From positions 5,992,337 through 6,056,336 of the forward strand of contig NC_088655.1 in assembly GCF_964019385.1 (NCBI RefSeq): a stretch of DNA of 64,000 nucleotides. The letters run 5' to 3'. The notes below the pieces were generated by a model. The model made no database searches. It had not been told where the DNA came from and saw only the letters and a list, made by a program, of their open reading frames with translations. Position 1 is the stretch's first letter, and the number at the start of each line of letters is the position of its first letter. A program made the position numbers and the translations under genes. Shown in pieces: positions 8,629 to 18,165 of the stretch. Source of the stretch: Sycon ciliatum. Its lineage: Eukaryota; Porifera; Calcarea; Leucosolenida; Sycettidae.

Positions 8629-11600
8629 GCGGTGTTCGTGCAGCAGGTCCCATTTGTGTCAAACATTTCCGAAGGCGATTTCGATGGACTGTGCAAGGCC
8701 GATGGCGGATAGGACTCTCAAATCGAGGTTCAATCGCATACGTAACGTCTGTCGGTTTCTTTACAATTTCCCAAGGTCCCGACCAATATTTGAAAAATTT
8801 AGGCGAAACTTGAGGCGGCGGATGTCGATGTAACCAAACTCGGTCACCTACATTCAATGGGCTAGCGCGAGATTTTCGATCGTGACGGACTTTAGAACAA
8901 CGTTGACTAGAATCGAGATGTTTTCGAACCAAATCGTAGGAGGAACGCAACTTTGAAACATGTTCATTCGCAAAAGATTCGTGCGTTTCAGGAAGTGAGT
9001 CGGCAGGCGGAGGACACAAAATATCGAGAGGCATGTGTGCCTCGCGACCAAACATTAAAGAATACGGCGTAAAATTCGTAGACGCGTGAACACTCGTATT
9101 GTACGCTAACATCGTCGAAGGAAGTAGCTCGTCCCAATTTGAATTGGCCTCGTCAACAAAAATCTTCAAAACATTCTGGATCGTTCTATTCGCTCTCTCA
9201 ACAACACCATCGCCCTGCGGATGATACGGAGTCGTTCGTGATTTATCAATGTCAAGACGTAGGCATAGCTCGCGAAACAATAGTGATTCGAACTGCTTAC
9301 CCTGGTCAGTGTGAATGCGCTCAGGTAAACCATGGCGAGACACAAACTCTTTTACAAAACATTGAGCGACAGTACATGCACGAATATCTGGCAATGGATA
9401 GCATTCAGTCCATTTTGAAAAATGATCAACAACCACGAGAATATATGCATTTTTTGACGATGAAATTGGCAGTGGGCCCATCAGATCCATTGCAACTAGT
9501 TCAAGCGGTTTGGAAGAAGCCAAATGTTGCAAAGGTGCACGATCAACTGGATTCTTTGCTTTCGAACGCTGACAGTCGGTACACCTGCGACAAAATTCGT
9601 CAATCTCAGCGCGAAACCCAATCCAAAAATACTTTTTCGCGACTAATGCAATCGTGCGTCGTGTGGCGAAATGGCCGGTCACTGCTGTCGAGTGCGCTTC
9701 ACGAATAATACGACTACGAAATGTGCGAGGAACAATCAATTGGCTAGCATTAATCTGAAGTCTTCGATAAACCAAACCATTGTCGACAAAAAGTTTACCT
9801 TTTTCGGTCCATAGAGCGCGTGCGCCTGGACGAGTCGGTTGCTTATTGCGGTTGTCGCTTTGTAATAGGTTTTTGATTTCTTTAAGATCTTGATCGTTGT
9901 CAGTAGCTTCTTGCCATTCCCTACATGCCTCATCACTGCCTAGAAAATGTAGCGAGTTAATCGCGGGCGGCGCGTCATCGACAGGGTATCTTGAAAGACC
10001 ATCTGCGTTTCCGTGTTGTGCGCCCGGGCGATGTATCCATGCATAATCATATTCCGACAAATGTTCGATCCAACGGGCAACTTGTCCCCTTGGATTTTTG
10101 AAAGTACGTAGCCATTTCAACGCTTGGTGATCGCAACGAATCTGAAACTGCGCATGCAAAAGGTAGACTCGAAAATGTTCAGTCGCCCATACTACCGCAA
10201 GAAGTTCTTGTCGCGTTGTACTGTAATTTCTTTCCGGGTCCGATAAACTACGACTAGCAAACGCAATTGGTCGTTCTACACCATCGTCATCAAGCTGTGA
10301 AAGAACTGCGCCAAGTCCGGAATTCGATGCGTCAGTGTCTAAAATAAACGGACGGTTCCAGTTTGGATACGGCAAAACAGGTGCAGTTGCAAGTTCAGAT
10401 CTCAGTTTCATAAATGCGTCCAACTGTTCTTTACCCCACTGAAAAACTTGACCTTTCCTGGACAATTTCGTCAAAGGTGCAGCAACACGAGCAAAGTTAC
10501 GAATGAAGCGGCGATAATAGTTTGCAAAACCCACAAACCCCTGTACATGTTTGATTGTCTTCGGAATTGGCCACTCAGAAACTTGATCTACCTTCTTTGC
10601 ACTTGGTGTAACCCCTTTTTCTGAAATGCAATGTCCCAGAAAAGAAACATCCGTACGCAGCAAATTGCATTTCCTAGGTTTAATCTTAAGACCTGCGCTC
10701 TCGAGAGCTTTCAAAACAGCTAAAAGATTTTCCGCATGCTCTTCCCGCGTGCGACCGAAAACAATTATGTCATCGAGATAGATTAAACACTTAACATACA
10801 AAAGACCTTTAAGAACCGTATACATTAATCGCTGAAACGTGGCGGGTGCGTTAGTGAGTCCGAAAGGCATTCTGCGAAACTGATAGAGACCGTGGGGCGT
10901 GACGAAAGCGGTTTTTTCGCGATCTTCGGGCGCTACCAAAACTTGCCAATAACCCGATTGCAAATCCAAAGTCGAAAAGTATTTTGCGCCGTGCAATGCG
11001 TCGAGCGTGTCATCGATGCGCGGTAAAGGAAAAGCGTCTTTTCGCGTGACGTTATTCAAGTTTCGATAATCAACGCAAAATCGTGTCCCACCTCCGTCCT
11101 TCTTCGCTAAAACAATTGGGCTTGCCCACGGTGAAGAACTCGGTTCGATAATATCTTGCTCTAACATGTCATCTACTAATTTACGAGTCAGCTTCGCTTT
11201 ATCCGGTGATAATCGACGGGCGTTGTGGCGGATCGGACGATTGTCGGTAAGTGTGATAGTGTGATGTATTTCGTCTGTCTTTCCAACGTCATTATCATCT
11301 ACCGCAATTACTGATCGCATGCTTAACAAAAGTCGTTGTAAATGCTTAATCGCAGCGCTATCTCCCACACAACCAGACCAATTAAACTTATTAAGCAAAC
11401 TCTTATCTTCTATCGGAACATTATCGTCAAGCTTTGGGAATAGAGGTGATGAGGATGAGATGGTGTGTTTTGGAATTACGGAACTCTTCGAACGCAATGG
11501 AAACGATTTTCGATACGCGGTAAGTGTGTGGTCGGACTCGAATGAAATGCTCATGCCATGGCCAGTCAACGTGTTTACACCAATAATCACCTCCTCTTGT

Positions 11601-12247
11601 ACCCCCTCCACTACCAAAGCTTTAGTCTTTACTACTGTCGAATGGTCGAATGCGATACAAACCTGCGCGACCCCATGTACTTTAATCGAAGACCCCGTCG
11701 CGCTTTGGAGTGCATCGATACCAACTGTGGACTGAGGCGCGAGTGTAGTCATCGGTGCAAATGTTTCAAATACATCTTTTCGAATTACCGTGAATGCTGC
11801 CCCCGTGTCCACCAGAGCTGCTACCACTGCGCCTTTGCCTTTTTGTCGTCTGGAAATTTTTATTTGCAAATGGCAGCCTTTCGTCCAATATCGACGAACG
11901 CAGTGGGCAGTTCGGGTGAACACAGGGGAAACAACCCCCCTCACAATAGAAACCACGAACCCCAGTAAGCGTAACACTAAGGCAATGCACAAGAACGGAA
12001 ATCTCCCTATAATCGACGTAACAAATTTAAGGGCGTGAACAAGCATCTTAAAGAACAGGATCGAGTACGGTAATAACAGAGTGACAGTCGACTTAACAGA
12101 ATGAACGGCATGGAGGAACATCGTAAATAACAGGATCGAGTACGGCAGTAACAAAGTAAAAGGATTAAAGGTCGAGGCAAAAGTGTTCGTATCGGTGGTG
12201 ATTTTCGATATCGGAGTAGAAGTGGTTGGCAGCCTCTCGTCAGCCAC
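8531..12247 (-). CDS. pol: gypsy Pol polyprotein: protease, reverse transcriptase, RNase H, integrase
   Basis: 1238 codons. Residues 31-105 are strongly hydrophobic and hold a 25-residue tandem duplication (TLLLPYSILL at 31 and TLLLPYSILF at 56). The aspartic protease follows with ALVDTGAAF at about 147. RT shows FRRMPFGLTNAPATFQ and the catalytic YLDD at about 494. RNase H begins near FILDTDASNSG at about 636. Integrase has an HHCC finger (H...H...CRRCTDC, about 855-890) and the DDE core: VAMDLMG near 917, HTDQGKQFES near 979, GDGVVERANR near 1015. A GPY/F-like WSGPWEI segment is near the C-terminus; no chromodomain was seen. The frame has no ATG at its left edge (first plausible codon is GTG, overlapping the gag stop by one base), and a slippery site just upstream suggests synthesis as Gag-Pol by -1 frameshifting. 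All catalytic residues looked for are present. Confidence 0.95.
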   Translation of the reverse strand: MADERLPTTSTPISKITTDTNTFASTFNPFTLLLPYSILLFTMFLHAVHSVKSTVTLLLPYSILFFKMLVHALKFVTSIIGRFPFLCIALVLRLLGFVVSIVRGVVSPVFTRTAHCVRRYWTKGCHLQIKISRRQKGKGAVVAALVDTGAAFTVIRKDVFETFAPMTTLAPQSTVGIDALQSATGSSIKVHGVAQVCIAFDHSTVVKTKALVVEGVQEEVIIGVNTLTGHGMSISFESDHTLTAYRKSFPLRSKSSVIPKHTISSSSPLFPKLDDNVPIEDKSLLNKFNWSGCVGDSAAIKHLQRLLLSMRSVIAVDDNDVGKTDEIHHTITLTDNRPIRHNARRLSPDKAKLTRKLVDDMLEQDIIEPSSSPWASPIVLAKKDGGGTRFCVDYRNLNNVTRKDAFPLPRIDDTLDALHGAKYFSTLDLQSGYWQVLVAPEDREKTAFVTPHGLYQFRRMPFGLTNAPATFQRLMYTVLKGLLYVKCLIYLDDIIVFGRTREEHAENLLAVLKALESAGLKIKPRKCNLLRTDVSFLGHCISEKGVTPSAKKVDQVSEWPIPKTIKHVQGFVGFANYYRRFIRNFARVAAPLTKLSRKGQVFQWGKEQLDAFMKLRSELATAPVLPYPNWNRPFILDTDASNSGLGAVLSQLDDDGVERPIAFASRSLSDPERNYSTTRQELLAVVWATEHFRVYLLHAQFQIRCDHQALKWLRTFKNPRGQVARWIEHLSEYDYAWIHRPGAQHGNADGLSRYPVDDAPPAINSLHFLGSDEACREWQEATDNDQDLKEIKNLLQSDNRNKQPTRPGARALWTEKGKLFVDNGLVYRRLQINASQLIVPRTFRSRIIREAHSTAVTGHFATRRTIALVAKKYFWIGFRAEIDEFCRRCTDCQRSKAKNPVDRAPLQHLASSKPLELVAMDLMGPLPISSSKNAYILVVVDHFSKWTECYPLPDIRACTVAQCFVKEFVSRHGLPERIHTDQGKQFESLLFRELCLRLDIDKSRTTPYHPQGDGVVERANRTIQNVLKIFVDEANSNWDELLPSTMLAYNTSVHASTNFTPYSLMFGREAHMPLDILCPPPADSLPETHESFANEHVSKLRSSYDLVRKHLDSSQRCSKVRHDRKSRASPLNVGDRVWLHRHPPPQVSPKFFKYWSGPWEIVKKPTDVTYAIEPRFESPIRHRPCTVHRNRLRKCLTQMGPAARTPLAAPTRTTLAAPPRPTLAAPTHTYNTRSRPPT

Positions 12248-13257
12248 TAAAAGCGGTTTAAAGAATTACGTGAGTCCGAGCGGTCGCCAAAATGTTGCGA
12301 GTTTTGGGAACGCTTTTTGGTGAAACAGTCACGTTCAATGTGTCCTCGACGCTGACAAAAGAAACAAACAGGCGGTTCGCGGAAACTGATTCTACGATCC
12401 GACCTACGATCCCCCATTTGGCTACGCGATTCCGAGCTGTGCGGACGTTTGAAATCTCGGCGCTCAGGCGAAGGTGAGCGAGGTCGACTACTCGCCGGTT
12501 TCTGGTGTTCCAACAAAATTTTGCTAACACGCTCAGCTACACGCTCAACAAGTTCGTCTTCGTCAAAATTTTTCGATGGTGCGCGTACTTGAGAAACAGA
12601 TGCAAATTCGGCGGCCGCAGCTGCGAGGACCGTACTCGACTTCTGTAAGTTTGTTTCCACTACCAAAGCTCTACGCTGTGCGGCGTCAAGTGTCTGTGGA
12701 TCGAAATCGATTACTTTATCTTTAATTGGCGGATCTAAAGCATCAATAAACGCTTCTTTTGCGATGTCGTCGATTACTTCCGACGTCGCAGAAGGATATG
12801 CACGCGCAGTCATTAGTCTTATATCGGTGGCGAGTTTTACCAAACATTCGTTTGGGGATCGTCTACGATGGCGCAGTTTGACTCGAAACAAAGACGAATT
12901 CTCTTTTGGCAAAAAGTGATCAACCAACACAGTTCTCAATTGTACATAATCTTCGACTACCGATTTATCGCAGGCCAACAAAAATCTCGATGCTTCTTTC
13001 CTCAAAGATTTGCGCAAGAATCGGTACCGCAGTGCATCGCGATCATTAATCATAAGTCTCGAGGACGAGGCCACAGGTGAACTACAACTTTGATCAAAAT
13101 CGGTATCTAACAAATTTTCGCAGCGCTCGACAGGTGGAAACCCATACGCCTCGCAAGCTGAATCAAACTCTAGAAAGAATACCTCGATATCTTCGCCAGG
13201 CGCGCCAGAAAACACAGGGAAACTACCAGCAGGTATGCGACACGGATCAACAGTCAT
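12247..13257 (-). CDS. gag: gypsy Gag with a CCHC zinc knuckle
   Basis: 336 codons starting at an ATG (MTVDPCRIP). The N-terminal two thirds is a capsid-like helical region with FPVFSGAPGEDIEVFFLEFD, a typical gypsy Gag opening. A Ser/Arg-rich linker follows at about 255-295, then one zinc knuckle CFFCQRRGHIERDC (C-x2-C-x4-H-x4-C) near 298-311. The stop codon TAG overlaps the pol frame by one base. Gag packages element RNA and forms the cytoplasmic particle in which reverse transcription occurs. The frame is intact, consistent with a young copy. Confidence 0.9.
   Translation of the reverse strand: MTVDPCRIPAGSFPVFSGAPGEDIEVFFLEFDSACEAYGFPPVERCENLLDTDFDQSCSSPVASSSRLMINDRDALRYRFLRKSLRKEASRFLLACDKSVVEDYVQLRTVLVDHFLPKENSSLFRVKLRHRRRSPNECLVKLATDIRLMTARAYPSATSEVIDDIAKEAFIDALDPPIKDKVIDFDPQTLDAAQRRALVVETNLQKSSTVLAAAAAEFASVSQVRAPSKNFDEDELVERVAERVSKILLEHQKPASSRPRSPSPERRDFKRPHSSESRSQMGDRRSDRRISFREPPVCFFCQRRGHIERDCFTKKRSQNSQHFGDRSDSRNSLNRF
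12256..12262 (-). promoter_or_regulatory. UUUAAAC -1 ribosomal frameshift heptamer
   Basis: In the gag frame the minus strand reads ...TCT TTA AAC CGC TTT TAG, which places T-TTA-AAC exactly in the X-XXY-YYZ phase needed for -1 slippage. After a -1 shift the reading continues without a stop into the pol frame. UUUAAAC is one of the most efficient known slippery heptamers. No downstream pseudoknot was folded. Confidence 0.75.
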
Positions 13258-13600
13258 TTTCGTTTATAAATTTTGGAACGGTACAGAAGTTTGGAATGAT
13301 AGAAAAAAGAAAGATGGCACCTAACAAAAGTTCGGTACGACACAAAGATTTGTAAGCTAGAATTTCGAGCAAGGTACTACAAGAACTAAGTCGAGTTGAA
13401 CCGAAACGAGACACAAGTAAAATGCAAGAAGGGCGCCTACCGAAAGTTTGGAACGATACAAAATAATATTGAAAGCTAACACGATGAGTAAGGTGCTACG
13501 AGAACGAAGTCGAGTCGAAACGAAACGAGACACAAGTAAAATGCAATACAGTCGGTAGAGCAGGGGTACTTACGGTTCTCAGGGTCGCGAGGTCGAGCGA

Positions 13601-13614
13601 AAGATCGGGCGCCA
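13601..13614 (-). promoter_or_regulatory. primer-binding site, tRNA-Lys-like
   Basis: One base inside the upstream LTR the minus strand reads TGGCGCCCGATCTT. The first ten bases match the classic TGGCGCCCGA site complementary to a lysine tRNA 3' end; similarity beyond that is weak. Confidence 0.75.
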
Positions 13615-13615
13615 A

Positions 13616-14074
13616 TGTTAGGACTGATACAGTCACACTTCAACGATCGGAGCAAGTCGACACGACAAGGAATCTCAAAGGTTCGGGATAGGAAAAGGTA
13701 AGAAAGACCAAGCAAGGCGAGCACGACAAGGCTAGACAGGCTAGAAGGGGCAGAGCAAATGCTCCAGCAAGAGCTTATCTAGGGCCTGGGTAGCTATGGA
13801 GATAAATGTGCTAAAGCGCGAGTCCAGCTACCCAGGCCAAAGAAAGAAAAGATTAGGAAAAGCAACCAGGGTGAGTACGAGGCTGTGAAGGTGAGTGCGC
13901 GCCCGGAAAGGTGAGTTCGCGCCTGTAAAGGTGAGTACGAGAGTGAAAGTGAGTGCGCGCCCGAAAAGGTGAGTACGAGAGTGAAAGTGAGTGCGCGCCT
14001 GTAAAGGTGAGTTCGAGGGTGCGAGTGCGTACGAGTGTGCGAGTGCGTGCATATGTGAAATCGTGAACCTAACA
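13616..14074 (-). repeat. LTR (upstream copy relative to the coding strand)
   Basis: 459 bp with the same TGTTAGG...CCTAACA ends and internal GGTGAGT repeats as the other copy. The 57-bp minisatellite resumes directly after it with CATTTTACACACTACACA. Confidence 0.95.
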
Positions 14075-14100
14075 CATTTTACACACTACACACTACAGTA

Positions 14101-14742
14101 GAGGAGACGGCTCGATACCGGGACGTTTTGACAGCCAAATTTGTATAGACCCAAACCGTTCATCAGCGTTGATTTTTCACTCGAAATATGTTTGTGGAAG
14201 GAAACTGGCATGTTGAAGTTTGCTCTGGGGCCAGAGTCAATCGAACTGAGCCACTCCTTTGTGTTGACCCATTGCCTCCAAGTTGCCCAATTTTTCGCTT
14301 CAAAAAAGTTCAAATCAGAGGTGGCTCCAAACCGGACACGTTTTAGAGTGCACGTCAAATTCACTCTGGGTCTGAAATTAGGTAATTGCTATCGCTCCAC
14401 GACGGCCAGTATAGAGTAACAATAAGCCTTGTGTGTGCTTCCATTAGTTTTGATTGGTATGCGGTGCTTTATTGGCGAGAGGCGAGCCGCTGTTTACCTG
14501 CGACAAGAAGTTGATTTTTCGAAAGTCGTAAAACTCAAGTCGCAGTGCGAAGCAACACGTCAAAAACTCACCTGCTTGATATGGCGCTTCTGGTCATCGC
14601 AGAGCCATGAAATTTTGGCTCGGAGTATAACACATAGTAGTCTCACTGTGACATATGTTTTCTAATCAAAATACCAAGAGAGAAAGTGAATATTGAGTCC
14701 GTTCCGGTTTGCAACCGGTGTCCTATTTGAAACCGTCCCCTC
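14101..14742. mobile_element. 642-bp TA-flanked MITE inside the 57-bp array
   Basis: Ends are GAGGAGACGGCTCGATA and, reverse-complemented, GAGGGGACGGTTTCAAATA. Both sides are flanked by TA, and removing the element with one TA restores the array motif CAGTACATGTG. TA duplication points to the Tc1/mariner superfamily. No transposase remains. Confidence 0.8.
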
Positions 14743-14744
14743 TA

Positions 14745-15600
14745 CATGTGTACTTAGGTGTTGCGCTGCACCATGCATTTTACACACTACACAGTACAGT
14801 ACATGTGTACTTAGGTGTTGCACTGCACCATGCATTTTACACACTACACAGTACGGTACATGTGTACTTAGGTGTTGCACTGCACCATGCATTTTACACA
14901 CTACACAGTACAGTACATGTGTACTTAGGTGTTGCACCGCACCATGCATTTTACACACTACACAGTACAGTACACGTGTACTTAGGTGTTGCACTGCACC
15001 ATGCATTTTACACACTACACAGTACAGTACATGTGTACTTAGGTGTTCCACTGCACCATGCATTTTACACACTACACAGTACGGTACATGTGTACTTAGG
15101 TGTTGCACTGCACCATGCATTTTACACACTACACAGTACAGTACATGTGTACTTAGGTGTTGCACCGCACCATGCATTTTACACACTACACAGTACAGTA
15201 CACGTGTACTTAGGTGTTGCACTGCACCATGCATTTTACACACTACACAGTACAGTACATGTGTACTTAGGTGTTGCACCGCACCATGCATTTTACACAC
15301 TACACAGTACAGTACATGTGTACTTAGGTGTTGCACTGCACCATGCATTTTACACACTACACAGTACAGTACATGTGTACTTAGGTGTTGCACTGCACCA
15401 TGCATTTTACACACTACACAGTACAGTACATGTGTACTTAGGTGTTCCACTGCACCATGCATTTTACACACTACACAGTACAGTACATGTGTACTTAGGT
15501 GTTGCACTGCACCATGCATTTTACACACTACACAGTACAGTACATGTGTACTTAGGTGTTGCACTGCACCATGCATTTTACACACTGCACAGTACAGTTT
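14745..15600. repeat. 57-bp minisatellite array, right part
   Basis: About 15 units of the same 57-bp repeat as at 5650-6261, with unit variants such as GCACTG, GCACCG and CCACTG. The 300-plus-codon frames on both strands are repeats of 19 residues and are not proposed as genes. Confidence 0.97.
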
Positions 15601-15659
15601 GGCACAGAAATAACTACTTGCCGTCATTCCATATTATACAACACATGATGACTGAGCAG

Positions 15660-15823
15660 TCGTGGCCAAAGAAATCTAATTAGCCAACCCACGTGCCGAA
15701 AGCAGCACCAAGGCTCATGCGGCCGCTGCGGCCCTCGGATCAGTTTTGGGTACGTGCATGAGGTCATTGGAGTGCAAACGCAGCGCTACTTTTGACTTGC
15801 GGGTATGATTTCTTTGGCCACGA
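15660..15823. mobile_element. 164-bp MITE with 17-bp perfect inverted repeats
   Basis: TCGTGGCCAAAGAAATC at the left is matched exactly by the reverse complement of the right end. CAG flanks both sides as a possible 3-bp duplication. No coding content. Confidence 0.8.
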
Positions 15824-16272
15824 CAGAAGTACATGTTACGCTGGTGCATAGACCGATTCCGACAATGTAGGAAAGGAAGTGGCTTTCTTTTACATCACAC
15901 CAAGCCCTACCAATGATGTATGAAAGATTTCAAAGGTTAGCACGAGAGAGCGCCGGGAAAGAGCTTATGGGATGGGTCAAGATAAGTTGGCTGTTCCCGT
16001 AGGGTGGAGACCAAGAGAGTAGCCAACATATCTTCTCTATGTATCACTGAATGGCACGATGTGTGTGACTAGAACCAGTTCCAATACAGCAGGGTGCGTA
16101 ACAGCAAGGATCCATCATCATTGAACAGTTATCACACTTGCAATGCGCTGACACTAGCTGGTGCAATGATGAGAGATTCTTGCATTCAATTTATGGCATT
16201 CTCAACTCATCACAGCCGAACCATACAGACGCCAGCAAGGACACTTCCATTGAAAGATAATATTGTTCCACG
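15824..16272. other. no recognised gene
   Basis: Mixed-composition sequence without convincing frames. The part next to 16273 probably belongs to the hammerhead-bearing repeat described there, since sequence right of the ribozyme (GGCGCAAG, AAGTGTGAGAA) is shared with the copy at 57547-57882. The left boundary was not found. Confidence 0.5.
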
Positions 16273-16318
16273 CCTCTAGACAGCTGTTTCGCTCCCTGTC
16301 GGAGCTCATCAGTAGAGG
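16273..16318 (-). ncRNA. hammerhead ribozyme, complete core
   Basis: On the minus strand: stem I CCTCTA, then CTGATGA, stem II GCTCC-GACAG-GGAGC, then GAA, then the self-complementary ACAGCTGT forming stem III, C as the cleavage-site base, and TAGAGG closing stem I with six perfect pairs. Every invariant core position is present. A near-loopless palindromic stem III is characteristic of hammerheads in Penelope-like elements and animal retrozymes, which are thought to act as dimers. Cleavage itself is inferred from the sequence. Confidence 0.9.
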
Positions 16319-16504
16319 ATGATAATGATGATAATGGAGGAATGATCATTCTTATAAACCAGAAATGGCGCAAGTGCGTGTTTTCCACATAATTATAACA
16401 CTGGCATATGCAAGCTGCTAAAATGGTAAAGTGTGAGAACAGCGGTAAATATTTTATAGTACGTGCTCATTGGTGGACGAACACACCACACAGGCGACGA
16501 ATAT

Positions 16505-16661
16505 CTAGCAGGTCTAGCAGCAGCCACTGACAAACGAGATCAAACTGAACTGATCAAACTGAGATGAGCTGCTGATACGAAGCGTCGACCAAGCAGCCCT
16601 GACTGGGGTGAATTCCCCAGCTGGCCTCTCGTTTGTCAGTGGTTGCTACTAGACCTGCTAG
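16505..16661. mobile_element. 157-bp MITE, TSD TAT
   Basis: About 34-bp inverted repeats begin CTAGCAGGTCTAG at both ends and continue through CCACTGACAAACGAGA with two or three mismatches. TAT flanks both sides (16502-16504 and 16662-16664). A 3-bp T/A-rich duplication is compatible with PIF/Harbinger. Confidence 0.8.
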
Positions 16662-16992
16662 TATCACACTCACGTGACTACAAGTTTCCTTGTGCACATT
16701 AACATCGGCATCAGTGGGGCCTCCCGCTGTCGATCCTGTTGATTGGTGGACAGGTCGGTGTGAATCCTGAACGGCAACCGAGCCTGTCGCGTTGTGGTAT
16801 CTGGGCGGTGAGTGTGGCCTTGCCTGCACACATGAACATTACAACATCATAATAGTTAACACCATACGTGTACTGTCCACTGGCATCATTATTCGGCCTA
16901 AGATTTACCTCGCCTGTGTGCTGTGTGAGGCTGAGAGCGCGTGGTTGTGAGGAGTTGCGAATGCAATAAGTATGTGGTATCGCATAGTTGCG

Positions 16993-17086
16993 AGGGCCTT
17001 ATGGCATATTATTGCCCCTCGAGGTTAGCCCTCGGGCCAACGGCCGTCGGGCTAACCTCTCGGGGCAATAATATGCCATAAGGCCC
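16993..17086. repeat. near-perfect palindrome of about 39-bp arms
   Basis: Arms run from GGGCCTTATGGCATATTATT through CCCCTCGAGGTTAGCCC and back with only about one mismatch around a loop of roughly 17 bases. The transcript would form a very stable hairpin. The same palindrome occurs at 62553-62643. Confidence 0.9.
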
Positions 17087-17173
17087 GCAGCAACCATGCG
17101 ATAACAAATTTATCACATGGCCCACAGAGCAGACCATTGGGCTGCTGTTGAAACTAGCCCAAATGCCAACACA

Positions 17174-17654
17174 GTCATTTATTTATTTATTACAACATCT
17201 CAAGACTCGGTGGAACGACCGGCCAATGTTAAGAGAGTGGGTGATTGCCAACCACGGTGATAAATAAAAGTAAGGGGAGGGAAAAAGAAAGAGTAGCAAA
17301 ATGAACAGCAACAACAACTCCGTAAAGAAAGATAATGTCAAATAAAAACAGTTAGAAACACAGAGACGCAAAGGACATGTGGATAATGAGCTATTTATGT
17401 CGTAGTAAATAAGGGGCGGCACGGATCTTAATCAGGCGGAGTGAGGTCAGATCCTTTACTTCTCTGGGTAGAGTGAGCCAAACAGAATAAGCAATAAAGA
17501 GAGGGGAGAGCAAAATAGTGAATGATTTACACTTAGGGAGTAAGAGCGAGTTTCTAGTTCTTAGAGAAGAGAACCAATTAAAACACATGAGATGAGATGG
17601 GCACAACTCAAGCTTAATAGAATGAACAAGAGAAGCCAGGTGTGCACTGCGTCC
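17174..17654 (-). mobile_element. 5'-truncated LINE 3' end inserted in copy 1
   Basis: This matches the last ~480 bp of the LINE at 41115-43122, in opposite orientation, including the ATTT/AAAT tail. Compared with the uninterrupted copy at 62460, it lies between CCAACACA and CATTATG. It carries only the C-terminal end of RT and the 3' UTR. Confidence 0.85.
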
Positions 17655-18165
17655 ACATTATGGCCACAATGTATATTGATGTGCTATCATTATCAAAACA
17701 GGAAAAATGAAGATATGTCTCCTACACCATAACAAAAAGTCTGCTACAGGCCATCAGAGAGTATACAGTACTGAAAGACAGAGACAGAATAAAAGTGCCG
17801 GCACCGCATCGTCATAGCAATAGACATGGCAACCGCAACAAAACACAGCAGAATCATAATTTTAGTTGAAAAATTAAGAGTACTACCACGAAGATTTTTT
17901 TAAAGTTAACATGTGTATCAGGAAGTTGTCAAATACAGTACTGCAAGTATTTGACGACTCCCTGGTGTGGAATTCTGAGGACAATGTTTCTTCTTTTTTT
18001 TCAGCTCCAGATAGCTGTATTTTTAATTGCAAATTCCTGAATTGTTGTATTTGTCGTTCAAGCAAAGGACTCAGGACAGATGAGCCTTGTAAGAGTTTTG
18101 CGTGGCACAGGAAGACCACACACAGGCAGTGTCTTTGCGAGGATCTGAAACTGACCGCACGATGC

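Larger units (their letters stand above)
6262..14074 (-). mobile_element. Ty3/gypsy LTR retrotransposon, essentially intact
   Basis: A 7.8-kb element read from right to left. It has two 459-bp LTRs (TGTTAGG...CCTAACA) with one difference noticed by eye, a primer-binding site next to the upstream LTR, gag, pol with protease, RT, RNase H and integrase in that order, a third ORF, four 90-bp repeats and a purine tract before the downstream LTR. It sits inside the 57-bp minisatellite and is flanked by the 4-bp duplication CATT. The near-identical LTRs and open gag and pol imply a very recent insertion. RNase H followed by integrase is the Ty3/gypsy order. Confidence 0.95.

Noticed and set aside
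9139..9708. 189-codon plus-strand ORF inside gypsy pol
   Set aside because: Antisense shadow of the integrase coding region.
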